Virus record (IMG/VR): IMGVR_UViG_3300027704_000076
Location: 1 to 34,021 of that record
DNA from: a virus
DNA: 34,021 bases
Direction: 5' to 3' (one strand)
This document shows, in pieces, positions 1 through 8,548 of the stretch. How positions within the stretch are numbered: the stretch's first letter is position 1; every line of letters begins with the position of its first letter. The position numbers were made by a program, and so were the translations under genes. Below the pieces are notes generated by a model, which was given only the letters and a program-made list of their open reading frames with translations, had not been told where the DNA came from and ran no database searches.

Positions 1-1431
1 GAAATCTAATGCTGCAATATCATAGGCAGGGTTATCAGCGGAAGACACAGAATCTCCGGTGCCGTCTAATAATAATGATGCAGTTCCAAAGTATTTCTGG
101 GCAGTGTCTAGTTGAGCGTTGCCGTTGAAAGTTAAAGTTCTCGCTGCGAGTGACACATCTGTTGAGCTTGTCGCAGCATCAGAGCCGTCAAAGTGGGTAA
201 GAAATTCTGTCTTTTGTTGAGCAAAAGTACCACCCGCTTGAGTGTCTGTTCCATTTGAAACATTAGCTCCACCTTCGATTAAGAAACCATTATTTCCAAA
301 TTTACTGTCAGACGGTTCAATTAATTTTAACTCAACAATCGTTGCTCGTTGTGAAGAATCGCCTTGAGTATCGGTTATCACGACACGATGATACGTGTAC
401 GATGCAGTATTAGTTACATCAAAAGATTTAGTCTCGCCTGCTGACCACGATAAACTAGATTGTGTATCTAACACTGTTTCCTCGCCATTGTATGCGCCAG
501 AGTTTGACGCTTTTAACGTAAAGGCTGTCGGTGATCCCTCTGTGCTTCCAGAGTATCGTCCCATCATTGTGTATCGGACAACGTTCAATGCCGTTGGGGT
601 CTTTATCTGTAGATAAGGGTTAGATGCGGGTGCGCCTCCTTGCCAACGATTAGCTTGTGCTAACACGCCATCAAATGCTTCAAAAGGCTGCTCACCAGTT
701 GTTCCACCATTATCAGAAGCCACGTAACCGCTAGGCGCTGAGTTTCCTGTCATTGCTGGTATAGATGTTGTTGAGTTAATAGGATAGTCCCAAGAAGGTG
801 CAGGAGCACTGTTGATCTGCCAGAATCCATCTGATGTTACTTCGCCGAATGATGTTGGGTCTAGGACTAGTCCGTCTATATATGTAGCTCTAGCTAAGTA
901 ACCATCTAAATACGAAGCAGCACCAGTTTGAAACCCGATTGTCACAGGCTTATCTGGGTTCATTAAATTGAGGTCAGTTGCACTAGATAAATTTACTCTT
1001 GTGCCAAAATCTGTGATCTGGGTTCCATTTACATAAATATTGACACAGCCATTTCCCGTGGTGTCGCCATCATAGTTTACAACAATGTGGTAGTATGCAG
1101 AAGTGTCTCTAAACAGGGAATTTGTAATATGATTTATAATAGCAGTGCCGCCATCATTCTCGCACATCACTCTTATTTGATAACTACTAGTTATATATAC
1201 CCAAAATGCTGTACCAACGCCACCGCCTCTGGCTTGATAAATCAACATAGTGTCAGCAAACTCAGAAGGCTTTACAATAAATTCAACTGTTCCTTGACGT
1301 TCATCACCCGCACTTGACGGTGTCCGCGACAAGAACCCACTGCTCCCATCAAATAATCCACTGCCTTCGATGATATGCCCAGTAGCTCCACCTGCACCAG
1401 CCGCACCTATTAATATATTATTACCTAACAT
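1..1431 (-). CDS. LamG / discoidin-like virion protein (partial, C-terminus off the window)
   Basis: An open frame of 477 codons runs from an ATG at 1431 to the window edge without a stop. It starts 6 bases after the tail-fibre gene ends, so the two are probably co-transcribed. Read by eye, residues about 20-215 resemble a concanavalin A/LamG jelly roll (FWVYITSSYQIRV, then NIYVNGTQI, then GYLARATYIDGLVLDP). Residues about 240-375 resemble an F5/8-type discoidin domain (AFDGVLAQANRWQGG, FTLKASNSG, VVITDTQGD). A second LamG-like unit begins near residue 410 (THFDGSDAAT). Such domains bind glycans, so a receptor-binding or tail-decoration role is likely. Domain calls are pattern recognition and were not searched. 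Confidence 0.8.
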   Translation of the reverse strand, partial: MLGNNILIGAAGAGGATGHIIEGSGLFDGSSGFLSRTPSSAGDERQGTVEFIVKPSEFADTMLIYQARGGGVGTAFWVYITSSYQIRVMCENDGGTAIINHITNSLFRDTSAYYHIVVNYDGDTTGNGCVNIYVNGTQITDFGTRVNLSSATDLNLMNPDKPVTIGFQTGAASYLDGYLARATYIDGLVLDPTSFGEVTSDGFWQINSAPAPSWDYPINSTTSIPAMTGNSAPSGYVASDNGGTTGEQPFEAFDGVLAQANRWQGGAPASNPYLQIKTPTALNVVRYTMMGRYSGSTEGSPTAFTLKASNSGAYNGEETVLDTQSSLSWSAGETKSFDVTNTASYTYHRVVITDTQGDSSQRATIVELKLIEPSDSKFGNNGFLIEGGANVSNGTDTQAGGTFAQQKTEFLTHFDGSDAATSSTDVSLAARTLTFNGNAQLDTAQKYFGTASLLLDGTGDSVSSADNPAYDIAALDF

Positions 1432-1437
1432 TATTTT

Positions 1438-3318
1438 TTATGCTCCTGCTTTAACGTCTAATGAAGCTACTGCATGTACGTCAGTAGAAGTTCTAACTAT
1501 GTAATCTATCCTGTCTACAGCGGCTGCAGCTGTCGATAGTGTTGGGGCTGTACCTCCAGCAAAGTGCCATTCAGTGGCATAGGATAATGTCCTACCTCCT
1601 GTTCCATCTTGTATAACAAATATGGACCCGCCAGACCCTGCCACTGCATTAGTGGGGGTACTCAACGTCCTATTGCCAGCCAAGGTCAATGCAAAGTTTG
1701 AGCCTTGATTAAATGATAGGGATACTGAGGCCGCATCAGTCAAGGTCAATATGTTTACAATAGTATTCTTAGTTACATGAATGGCTGTGACACCCACTGA
1801 TGTAGCGACTACAGCGGCTGCAGATACTATACCACTAAATGTATGTGAGGTAGAACTTACATGTCCAGTAATAGTTCCCCCAGCCAAAGGTAATCTAGTT
1901 GCTATTGATGTGGCTAAGGCTACACTAACTGCTGTGATCTTAGTATTGATTGATGTTTTAGCTGCAAGATTAACTGCAGTCAATGCGGAAACTGCAGCCA
2001 CAACAGTATTGACTGAGGTAATGGCAGTTAGATTAGTTTTTGATAGGACTGATACTGCAGCTATATGGGTATTGCTATTCCCTATAGAAGTTGTTAGGGC
2101 GGCACTGACTGCTGTGATCTTAGTATTGATTGATGTTGTAGCAGCCAAGTTAGTTGCTGTCAATACTGAGACTGCAGCTACCACAGTATTTACCGATGTT
2201 ATAGCAGTTAAATTAGTTTTTGATAGGACTGATACTGCAGCTATATGGGTATTACTATTCCCTATAGAAGTTGTAAGGGCTGCGCTGACTGCAGTGATCT
2301 TAGTATTGATTGATGTTGTAGCAGCTAGATTAGTTGCTGTCAATGCTGATACCGCTGCTACCACAGTATTCACTGAAGTTATGGCAGTTAAATTAGTTTT
2401 AGATAGGACAGATACAGCGTCTACCCTAGATGTCATAGCCGCACTGACTGTACTTAGGCTGGCTGCAGTGGCTAAAGCATTACCCCCAACTGTGATTGCT
2501 GTTGTAGCAGCCAAGGTCCCAACAGAGACTACAGCACTGAAGACACCTGATGTACCACTGACCACACCAACAAAGTTTGCTGCCGCTATTGATGCCCTAG
2601 TAACTACCTGTAATGTATTTGTAGTGAAGTCTGTCAGGGATGTATCATATCCATCAACAGTTAAGGACTCAGCAAATAGGTTAGTTACTGATATAGCGGT
2701 TGCATTTATCTTTGTCGCCCTAAGGGAAACTAGGGCTACATCTTTTAAGGATGTTATACCATCAACAGTTATAGCGCCGACAAAATGGGAAGTACCGGTG
2801 ACTGATACTGTACCTGATCCATGGATATTAGCTACATTTAATGTTGCAACACCTAAGGTGGCTATTGAAGTTGCAGTGGGTATACCTGCACTTACTAGTT
2901 GACCAAAAGAGTTGAACTCTCCCTGAATGAATGGTCCATATGAAGCTGAAGTTATACCAGTGGTATTTAATGTTATGGTTGGATTACCTGATACACCATT
3001 ACCATTGGTGACTGATACACCTCCACCGGCTGTTATGGTTCTTCCTGATGCCGATCCACTACTCATACCTACTAAGCCTGTAACACCAGTTATATCTGCG
3101 TTAGCATTAATGGCTGATACACTTGCTGTTAAAGCTACTCCACCAATCTGTAGTGTACCATTAACATTTACTGTAGAGTTACTTACTTGTAAAGCACTGG
3201 CTGTACCTTCACCATCCTCAATGGATCGTAAGGTTCCATCGACCCCACTATTACTATTGGATACCTGAAGTAGGTCTTTATAGGTATTGGCAATCTTCTT
3301 ACCTGTTAATGTAGCCAT
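1438..3318 (-). CDS. Tail fibre protein with 60-residue repeats
   Basis: This 626-residue protein is rich in Ala, Ser, Thr and Val and nearly lacks Cys. The N-terminal part has beta-rich segments (LQVSNSTVNVNGTLQIGG). The middle has three units of about 60 residues built on AVSALTATNLAATTSINTK-like heptads, which fits a trimeric coiled-coil shaft. The C-terminal part begins with LPLAGGTITG, a motif common in phage tail fibres, and continues with LAGNRTLSTPTN and QDGTGGRTLSY, typical of fibre tip domains. It lies between a zinc-binding-like small protein and the LamG protein. The inferred role is host recognition at the tail. The long reverse-strand frame across the gene is a shadow of its biased composition. 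Confidence 0.85.
   Translation of the reverse strand: MATLTGKKIANTYKDLLQVSNSNSGVDGTLRSIEDGEGTASALQVSNSTVNVNGTLQIGGVALTASVSAINANADITGVTGLVGMSSGSASGRTITAGGGVSVTNGNGVSGNPTITLNTTGITSASYGPFIQGEFNSFGQLVSAGIPTATSIATLGVATLNVANIHGSGTVSVTGTSHFVGAITVDGITSLKDVALVSLRATKINATAISVTNLFAESLTVDGYDTSLTDFTTNTLQVVTRASIAAANFVGVVSGTSGVFSAVVSVGTLAATTAITVGGNALATAASLSTVSAAMTSRVDAVSVLSKTNLTAITSVNTVVAAVSALTATNLAATTSINTKITAVSAALTTSIGNSNTHIAAVSVLSKTNLTAITSVNTVVAAVSVLTATNLAATTSINTKITAVSAALTTSIGNSNTHIAAVSVLSKTNLTAITSVNTVVAAVSALTAVNLAAKTSINTKITAVSVALATSIATRLPLAGGTITGHVSSTSHTFSGIVSAAAVVATSVGVTAIHVTKNTIVNILTLTDAASVSLSFNQGSNFALTLAGNRTLSTPTNAVAGSGGSIFVIQDGTGGRTLSYATEWHFAGGTAPTLSTAAAAVDRIDYIVRTSTDVHAVASLDVKAGA
1928..2418 (-). repeat. 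Tandem 180-bp repeats inside the tail fibre gene
   Basis: Near-identical units begin at 1928, 2108 and 2288, an exact 180-bp spacing (60 codons). The third copy loses similarity near 2418. The period keeps the reading frame, so copy number could change shaft length by recombination. Confidence 0.85.
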
Positions 3319-3319
3319 C

Positions 3320-3595
3320 TTAAGTTAAACTCCAGTAAGTGTCCTGATCTTCCCAAGTGGAACTTTGTCTATCCCAATCCAGCTGACGCTCTGAGAAGTT
3401 CTCAGGACTATTATGTCTGACAATACCCTCAGCCTTATGGGGTGCCGATCTATTCTGTGGGTGGTTCTTTAAATCAAATGTACCATCAAAGTCTGTGGGG
3501 CACATTAATGAGCCGTAGCTGTTCTTTTTTAGTTGGCTAAGTTTATACCTGAAGCCACAACCTTCACAGATTCCAAACATGTTCTTTTGAGCCAT
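3320..3595 (-). CDS. Small zinc-finger-like virion-region protein
   Basis: This 91-residue protein has Cys10 and Cys13 (CEGCGFRYK) and Cys32 (LMCPTDFDG). The expected fourth ligand position is held by Asp35, so zinc binding is possible but incomplete. The KNHPQN segment and the acidic, aromatic C-terminus resemble small proteins that lie between adaptor and fibre genes in marine phages, from memory. It starts 6 bases after the 224-residue adaptor-like gene ends and finishes 1 base before the fibre gene starts, so it is tightly coupled in the structural operon. A role at the neck or tail is inferred from position only. Confidence 0.7.
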   Translation of the reverse strand: MAQKNMFGICEGCGFRYKLSQLKKNSYGSLMCPTDFDGTFDLKNHPQNRSAPHKAEGIVRHNSPENFSERQLDWDRQSSTWEDQDTYWSLT

Positions 3596-3601
3596 GACTG
3601 A

Positions 3602-4276
3602 TTAAGCCCTATTTAATCTTGGACGGAAGAATAGTGAAGTTCTTTCACGATCTTCTGACATAGCATCTTTCAATCGCTCAGTATAATCAGCCTTCAATAG
3701 GGCAATTCTTTCTACCGGAACATTGGGACGTTTGATTGATAGCTGATAGGCTAGGCCAACTGTTAAGCATGGTAGGAATCTTCTAGGGACATCAGCAGTT
3801 TGAATTGCAGACTTATCAACATCTTCCAAGTATCGGAACTTTTCAAAATGTATAATGTCGGTACTGTTTTCAGGGAGGGGCCATACAAATACATTTGCCG
3901 TATCCCTTGAACGCCTAATAGCATACTGATTAGGTCTGCCTGACTGAGTTTTATTGGGGATTAATAGGTACTCTTCCATACTAATTCTTGATAGCTGAGT
4001 AGAGCTATTGTTACGTTCTATGACAGCCTCCAATACATCAATGGTACTTGCTCCTAAAACATATGTAGACGTACTTGCAGCTACTGTGACTGCAGTAGTC
4101 CCTACAGTCCATAGGTTTACACCTTTGTTCTGCCAGTCCGTTAAGATAAGGTTGATGCTTCGACGGGCACTCTTAGGCTCATGACCAAGAGTTGTCTCAC
4201 CACCAATCATTTCAGTTGCTTCCTGAATTACCTCATCTATATCTAAATTAAAATTATAAGTACCTGAAGTAGCCAT
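3602..4276 (-). CDS. Head-tail adaptor / tail tubular A-like protein
   Basis: This 224-residue protein has N-terminal helices (DVIQEATEMIGG, SARRSINLILTDWQNKG), a beta-rich centre (TYVLGASTIDVLEAVIERN, FVWPLPENSTDIIHFEK) and C-terminal helices (LPCLTVGLAYQLSIKRP). This layout matches the gp4/gp11-type adaptors of P22- and T7-like podoviruses that join portal to tail. A second protein of similar layout is encoded at 7897-8529, so the two may form successive rings. The family call is from the fold pattern and position and needs a profile search. Confidence 0.65.
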   Translation of the reverse strand: MATSGTYNFNLDIDEVIQEATEMIGGETTLGHEPKSARRSINLILTDWQNKGVNLWTVGTTAVTVAASTSTYVLGASTIDVLEAVIERNNSSTQLSRISMEEYLLIPNKTQSGRPNQYAIRRSRDTANVFVWPLPENSTDIIHFEKFRYLEDVDKSAIQTADVPRRFLPCLTVGLAYQLSIKRPNVPVERIALLKADYTERLKDAMSEDRERTSLFFRPRLNRA

Positions 4277-4282
4277 GATATC

Positions 4283-4417
4283 CTATCTCTTACGTCCCTG
4301 TTGAACTCTCTTTAGTGTACCATTCTTTAATTTCTTTGCAAGCTTCTTACGAACATGAGGCCCTTTTGAAGGCTTTCGTTTGATTTGCATAGGTATCATT
4401 GATCTATTCATTGCCAT
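4283..4417 (-). CDS. 44-residue basic protein
   Basis: An ATG at 4417 opens a 44-codon frame (MAMNRSMIPMQIKRKPSKGP at the N-terminus) ending in TAG at 4283. A Shine-Dalgarno AGGAG lies about 13 bases upstream, partly over the stop of the LysM gene. The protein is almost entirely Lys, Arg and polar residues and ends in QQGRKR. It sits at the end of a run of four larger lysine-rich genes and probably belongs to the same functional group. Nucleic acid binding or internal head packing is inference from charge. Confidence 0.6.
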   Translation of the reverse strand: MAMNRSMIPMQIKRKPSKGPHVRKKLAKKLKNGTLKRVQQGRKR

Positions 4418-4433
4418 TATTATTATTTATCTC

Positions 4434-5786
4434 CTAGTAAGGTTTGCATCCACGGGTGCCGTGATTAGTTTTCATACCTACTTTACCACCAGACATGAGT
4501 TTTGTAGCATTCTTACGTTTAGCAGCTCTTTTTTTAAAAGCAGCTGTTTCGGCATCCAATTTTTTGGACATAGCTTCCTCCCGTGCTAAGCCTTTAGCAT
4601 CAGGTGTTTTGCCTGACCTAGCAATGATTGTACTTGAATAACTTCTACTAGGTACACCCTTGGAATTAAGTGTATATACAGGCTTAGGCTTAGTAGCCTT
4701 CTGCTTAGTATCCTTCTTAGGAGGATTCTTAGCCTTATTAGCCTTATTAGCCTTCTTAGGAGCTTCAACTCCCGGTGCGCGTTTGATATCCTTCCTAGAC
4801 TTTGCAATCTCAGACTTCATAAGCTTCTTATCAGCTTCGGAGATTACATTGGAGCCACGCCCAGTCATCTGATCCTTGCTCATTCCTTTGTAGGGATTGG
4901 CAGCTTTACCTTTTGGAAGCATATTGATCACCTGACCAAGACCAATCTTATTAGCATTTTTGATATTAGGGTTAGCCTTCATCAATGCAGCTACTGTGAG
5001 ACCATTCTTCTTGGCAATCTGTGATAGGGTATCACCTGACTTGACTTTATAAGATTTCTTAGGAGATACAAAATCTACAACGGCATTAATCCCTTTCCCA
5101 ATAGCTTTAGGAGCGACCTTTGCTAAGTTATCCTTATCCTTAACAGGTTTCTTTAAAGCTTGTCCAACAGGCTTATTAGTGATCTTAAAAGGACTATCTT
5201 TTAAGAATCCTTTTGCTTTAGGTTTCTTAGCTTTAGAAGCTTTATCAGTACCTAGAAATTTACGAATAGATTCCATCAGTCCCTCACCTTCTTTAAGCTT
5301 TACAGTACCGCCTTTTTTTAAATTTAAACTACTCATAGACTTTTTAACAGAAGCAGCTTTAGCTTTCTTATTATCATCAGCAGTCATAGAGTTGTATGAA
5401 CGATTATTAAGTTTAAAGTCACCTTTTTTATTTAAAGGAAATTTTTGACCATCAATAGTAAATGAATTTTTACCGGCTAAACGAGCTTTACGTGCAGCAG
5501 AAAAAGCTTGTCTAAACCCTACAGCTGAAGCAGACTTCTTTTTATAGACAGGATACTCACCACCCTTTGTTTTTTTAGTTACCTTCTTAGGAAGAATACT
5601 ACCTTTCTTTTTCTCTGTAGCTATATCAGTGTAGGCTCCTCCTAAGTTAGCTTTACCTAAAAATACACTTTTATTTTTAGCCTTCTTAGCTGCCAACGCT
5701 TTCTTAAGAGCTACAGATTTTTTAGATTTAGGAGATGCTCTTTTTTCCATAGACGCTTGAGCTTTCTTCATTATATCGAATGCCAT
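4434..5786 (-). CDS. Lysine-rich protein with a LysM domain
   Basis: This 450-residue protein is extremely rich in Lys and Ala. A clear LysM domain occupies about residues 246-290 (YKVKSGDTLSQIAKKNGLTV, then IGLGQVINML), which normally binds N-acetylglucosamine polymers such as peptidoglycan. Residues 91-120 contain FRQAFSAARKARLAGKNSFT followed by IDGQKFPL, which resembles a short motif seen in other marine podovirus virion proteins. The C-terminus has a Gly-Gly-Lys then GTRGCKPY tail. No lytic domain is visible. It may be an internal virion protein that helps cross the cell wall at entry, or an anchoring factor. It starts 24 bases after the stop of the upstream basic gene. Confidence 0.75.
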   Translation of the reverse strand: MAFDIMKKAQASMEKRASPKSKKSVALKKALAAKKAKNKSVFLGKANLGGAYTDIATEKKKGSILPKKVTKKTKGGEYPVYKKKSASAVGFRQAFSAARKARLAGKNSFTIDGQKFPLNKKGDFKLNNRSYNSMTADDNKKAKAASVKKSMSSLNLKKGGTVKLKEGEGLMESIRKFLGTDKASKAKKPKAKGFLKDSPFKITNKPVGQALKKPVKDKDNLAKVAPKAIGKGINAVVDFVSPKKSYKVKSGDTLSQIAKKNGLTVAALMKANPNIKNANKIGLGQVINMLPKGKAANPYKGMSKDQMTGRGSNVISEADKKLMKSEIAKSRKDIKRAPGVEAPKKANKANKAKNPPKKDTKQKATKPKPVYTLNSKGVPSRSYSSTIIARSGKTPDAKGLAREEAMSKKLDAETAAFKKRAAKRKNATKLMSGGKVGMKTNHGTRGCKPY

Positions 5787-5810
5787 AACAAGTATATCCT
5801 TTTAAGTTAA

Positions 5811-6818
5811 TTATTTAGTACGTGCTTTGCCCCAACCCTTTTGGGGAGACAGCCGCCCGCCTGATTTACGTTTGACTGTGCCATTTGTTTTACGTTTCTT
5901 AGGCTCCCTCTTAGGACCACCTAAGCCTTCTTCTCCTCTGGACTTATGCCCAAGGATATTCTTACCAGAACCCTTACGTTGCTTCTGATGACTTAAGCCA
6001 CGATTTTCTGGTAGCTGTGATTCTAGATGAGCTATCAATTCCCTCCGTTTAGGGGACATAGCTCTAGCTCTCTGGTTTTTAATAGCTTGCTGGATTTGGT
6101 TTGGAGTTACCTTACCATGTACCTCACCAGTAACTGGATCAATATAATCTGTCTTAGCATTCTTAGCTTTACGCTTAGCATAACTATCAGACTTGAGTTG
6201 TTTAGTCTTAATAGTGTTCCCCCTTTGACGGTTATATGCTTCCTTATCAGTTTTGTTTATCTTAGCTAATCTAGCCTTATCAGCTTTAGTAGCTGTACCG
6301 TCCTTCTTCTTCTTCTCTAACTCTACAGTTGTCTTAGCCTTCTTACGTGTAGCAGGACTAGTCTGATCTCTGAAGAAGTTAGTAACACTATGCTTACCTC
6401 TGGTAACTTTCTCTCCTTTAGTCCCAACATCACGGGCATGATTAACGCTACCACCTGTCTCAGGGTCTAAGGCTGCACCTTCAGACACTTTAAACTTCTT
6501 AGCAAATGTACCCTTACCCTTCATTATAGGTTTATTAGGGGAGTTCTTTTTTGCCTTTGTTCTATTTTCAGCAAGCATCTCTGATACCCGCTTCTTCTGA
6601 GTAGCTTTACGTCCTGCTACAGTTTTAAGAGTCTTCTTAGGCTTAGGTGAAGCTTTTTTCTTAGCTGGTGTAGCTTTCTTTTTCTTAGTAGAGGCCTTCT
6701 TTTTCTTAGGTCCCTTCAGTAAATCTATCTCTATTACACTACGCACAACTCCCGGATTTGGCTTCTTACGTGTAAGAGCCTTCTTCCCTATATTATATAA
6801 TTTCTTCACTATAGCCAT
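5811..6818 (-). CDS. Lysine-rich basic protein ending in GWGKAR motif
   Basis: This 335-residue protein is dominated by Lys, Arg, Ala and Gly with few hydrophobic stretches, so it is probably extended or disordered. The first 70 residues contain runs such as KKKKASTKKKKATPAKKK. The centre has helical charged segments (TRKKAKTTVELEKKKKDGT) and a recognisable SYAKRKAKNAKTDYIDPVTG stretch. It ends in GGRLSPQKGWGKARTK, nearly the same tail as the 253-residue protein at 7133-7894. No enzyme motif is visible. A histone-like or DNA-condensing role inside the head is inference from charge and from its place in the virion operon. Confidence 0.75.
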   Translation of the reverse strand: MAIVKKLYNIGKKALTRKKPNPGVVRSVIEIDLLKGPKKKKASTKKKKATPAKKKASPKPKKTLKTVAGRKATQKKRVSEMLAENRTKAKKNSPNKPIMKGKGTFAKKFKVSEGAALDPETGGSVNHARDVGTKGEKVTRGKHSVTNFFRDQTSPATRKKAKTTVELEKKKKDGTATKADKARLAKINKTDKEAYNRQRGNTIKTKQLKSDSYAKRKAKNAKTDYIDPVTGEVHGKVTPNQIQQAIKNQRARAMSPKRRELIAHLESQLPENRGLSHQKQRKGSGKNILGHKSRGEEGLGGPKREPKKRKTNGTVKRKSGGRLSPQKGWGKARTK

Positions 6819-6835
6819 AACTTTAAACTCCTAGA

Positions 6836-7117
6836 TTATTTATTACGTTTCATAGCAGCTTTTTTCTTAGCCGCATTCTTAGCTTTTTGATCCGGGGTTA
6901 CTTTATTGACAGGGCGTTTCATATCCATCAACTTCTGAATCTTAGCATCAATAACTTTATTGTATGCCTGTGTCTGAGGACCAGCCTTTTTCTTAGGGAA
7001 ACCCTTCTGACCCCCTTCACGTTTGATTTGTGTTTTAGATTTAGGCTTCTTCTTTTTACCTGAAGCTTTCCTAGCAATCTTTATGCCCAACCCTAATAAC
7101 TTACCTTGCATACTCAT
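6836..7117 (-). CDS. Small lysine-rich basic protein
   Basis: This 93-residue protein begins MSMQGKLLGLGIKIARKASG, possibly an amphipathic helix, and then becomes almost wholly basic (KKKKPKSKTQIKREGGQKG). It ends AAKKKAAMKRNK and lacks the GWGKAR tail of its neighbours. It starts 15 bases downstream of the 253-residue basic protein and ends 17 bases before the 335-residue one. The cluster probably makes components that act together. Function unknown. Confidence 0.7.
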   Translation of the reverse strand: MSMQGKLLGLGIKIARKASGKKKKPKSKTQIKREGGQKGFPKKKAGPQTQAYNKVIDAKIQKLMDMKRPVNKVTPDQKAKNAAKKKAAMKRNK

Positions 7118-7132
7118 ATCTTTAATTCCTAT

Positions 7133-7894
7133 CTAGCGTTTACGAGCCTTGCCCCAGCCACGTTGTTGAATGCTTTTCTTTTTAGAACCTACCTGACCAC
7201 CATACTTACGCTTATCGAAGTAGTCATCAGGATCAATCCTGACATCACGATCTGCCCCACGCATGAAGTCACTTGCCTGACCTTCACCTGTCAAGCCATG
7301 AACTGGATCGCCAGAGTCGAAGGCTGTGCCTGTACGTTTGTCAGGGCCTTTACCGGTTCCAGATACGCCACCTTGATGAGCCATACCGCTCAAGCGAGAT
7401 TCAAAATCTTCATAGGTCTCACGTTGCTCAGACTTACGTTGGGCTTCCTTCTTTTTAGTTCTTGATAACTTAGGCTTAGTACCTACACCCTTACCAACCG
7501 TAGTAGTGAAAGACTTTCTACCTTCCTGATCACGGGACTTCATAGCCTTGCGAAGTGTATTGGATGCTTTAGATTTATCCTTATCAGAGTTTAAAGCAGC
7601 CTTAGCCTTCTTCTTCATCTTTTTTGGAGCCTTCTTAAAGGATGTTGGGGTCATAACCTCACCCTCAGCTTTAGGAGGTCTAGACTTTTTAGCAGCTTCA
7701 GCTTTACTACCCATAACTTTTATGACACGCTCAACACGGGCCTTACCGAAACCTTTTACTGCAGCTTCTCTACCATGCTTACCGGCAAACTTTTTAATTG
7801 CTGTTTGAGGGACACCCTTTTTACCTTCTCCTGAGTATTTACTGATGACCCGTTTGGCTAGGTCTAGTACTTTACTGCTTATTGCTTTTGCCAT
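7133..7894 (-). CDS. Lysine-rich basic protein ending in GWGKAR motif
   Basis: This 253-residue protein has a more structured N-terminus (SSKVLDLAKRVISKYSGEGK, then AIKKFAGKHGREAAVKGFGK) and a disordered, charged remainder. Residues about 185-225 are more acidic (SGDPVHGLTGEGQASDFMRG). It ends KKKSIQQRGWGKARKR, a close match to the C-terminus of the 335-residue protein downstream. The shared tail on otherwise different proteins suggests a sorting or docking signal. It follows the 210-residue adaptor gene after 2 bases, so it belongs to the structural transcription unit. Confidence 0.75.
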   Translation of the reverse strand: MAKAISSKVLDLAKRVISKYSGEGKKGVPQTAIKKFAGKHGREAAVKGFGKARVERVIKVMGSKAEAAKKSRPPKAEGEVMTPTSFKKAPKKMKKKAKAALNSDKDKSKASNTLRKAMKSRDQEGRKSFTTTVGKGVGTKPKLSRTKKKEAQRKSEQRETYEDFESRLSGMAHQGGVSGTGKGPDKRTGTAFDSGDPVHGLTGEGQASDFMRGADRDVRIDPDDYFDKRKYGGQVGSKKKSIQQRGWGKARKR

Positions 7895-7896
7895 TT

Positions 7897-8529
7897 CTAA
7901 GCTTCCTTAACATTTGTTACTGGTTGTTGCATATCATCTCGCCTTGTTCGATTAGCCTGATTACGGAGGGCCATTACAGCTTCTTTATATTTACCTTCAT
8001 AGTTAGTCACAGCGGAATAGTTTTTCTGGAATAATAGGGCTTCTATTTGTGATGCATAGAATAGGGCATCGTAGCAAAAGTCGGTAAAGTAATTATTGTC
8101 ATTTGTACTTGTCAACGTTACAGGTCTACTTATATGTGCAATAGTTCCATCTAATGTAGTATCTGGTGTGGGTGCCAAAGCTATTGCTGTATTGGTCAGT
8201 CTAGTATAATACTTGGGAGTACCTGTGGATGCTATGACAGGCCAGTAGTCATTCAAATACTCACTGGTCCTCATCAACATATTTATCTTAGTCCCAGCAT
8301 TATTTATGAAAAAGTTTTTAATAATACGTGTACCCAATGGTAGGGTTATATTGCTATTACTATTGGACACTGCTACAGATGTATAGGTTACCAGACCTGT
8401 ATCATCTAAGTCCTTAGTTAGTTTTTCTTCAGCCCGATTAATCATACTGGGAATGTATGCTAGGAATTCATCACCGTCATTCTCATTGACCCTGATCAAC
8501 TCTGTAACTAACTCTGAATAACTTGCCAT
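7897..8529 (-). CDS. Head-completion / adaptor-like protein
   Basis: This 210-residue protein has N-terminal helices (SELVTELIRVNENDGDEF, then IPSMINRAEEKLTKDLDD), a beta-rich middle (NITLPLGTRIIKNFFINNAG, IALAPTPDTTLDGTIAHISR) and C-terminal helices (FCYDALFYASQIEALLFQKN). This pattern is usual for phage adaptor proteins that sit under the portal (DUF6682-like, by memory). It shares layout but little sequence with the 224-residue protein at 3602-4276. It follows the 101-residue structural gene in the unit driven by the candidate promoter at 8901-8929. Confidence 0.65.
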   Translation of the reverse strand: MASYSELVTELIRVNENDGDEFLAYIPSMINRAEEKLTKDLDDTGLVTYTSVAVSNSNSNITLPLGTRIIKNFFINNAGTKINMLMRTSEYLNDYWPVIASTGTPKYYTRLTNTAIALAPTPDTTLDGTIAHISRPVTLTSTNDNNYFTDFCYDALFYASQIEALLFQKNYSAVTNYEGKYKEAVMALRNQANRTRRDDMQQPVTNVKEA

Positions 8530-8548
8530 GTACGTAGTCCCCTATACT

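Noticed and set aside
1781-2902. Long rightward frame opposite the tail fibre gene
   Set aside because: It is the complement of a repetitive Ala/Val/Thr-rich gene, shows the same repeats in mirror form, and has no suitable neighbours or ribosome-binding site on that strand.
4347-4359. Sequence CTTCTTACGAAC matching the class A loop
   Set aside because: It lies in the 44-residue basic gene, where Arg-Lys-Lys codons produce the same bases on the coding strand. Chance is a sufficient explanation for an 11-base match in lysine-rich DNA.
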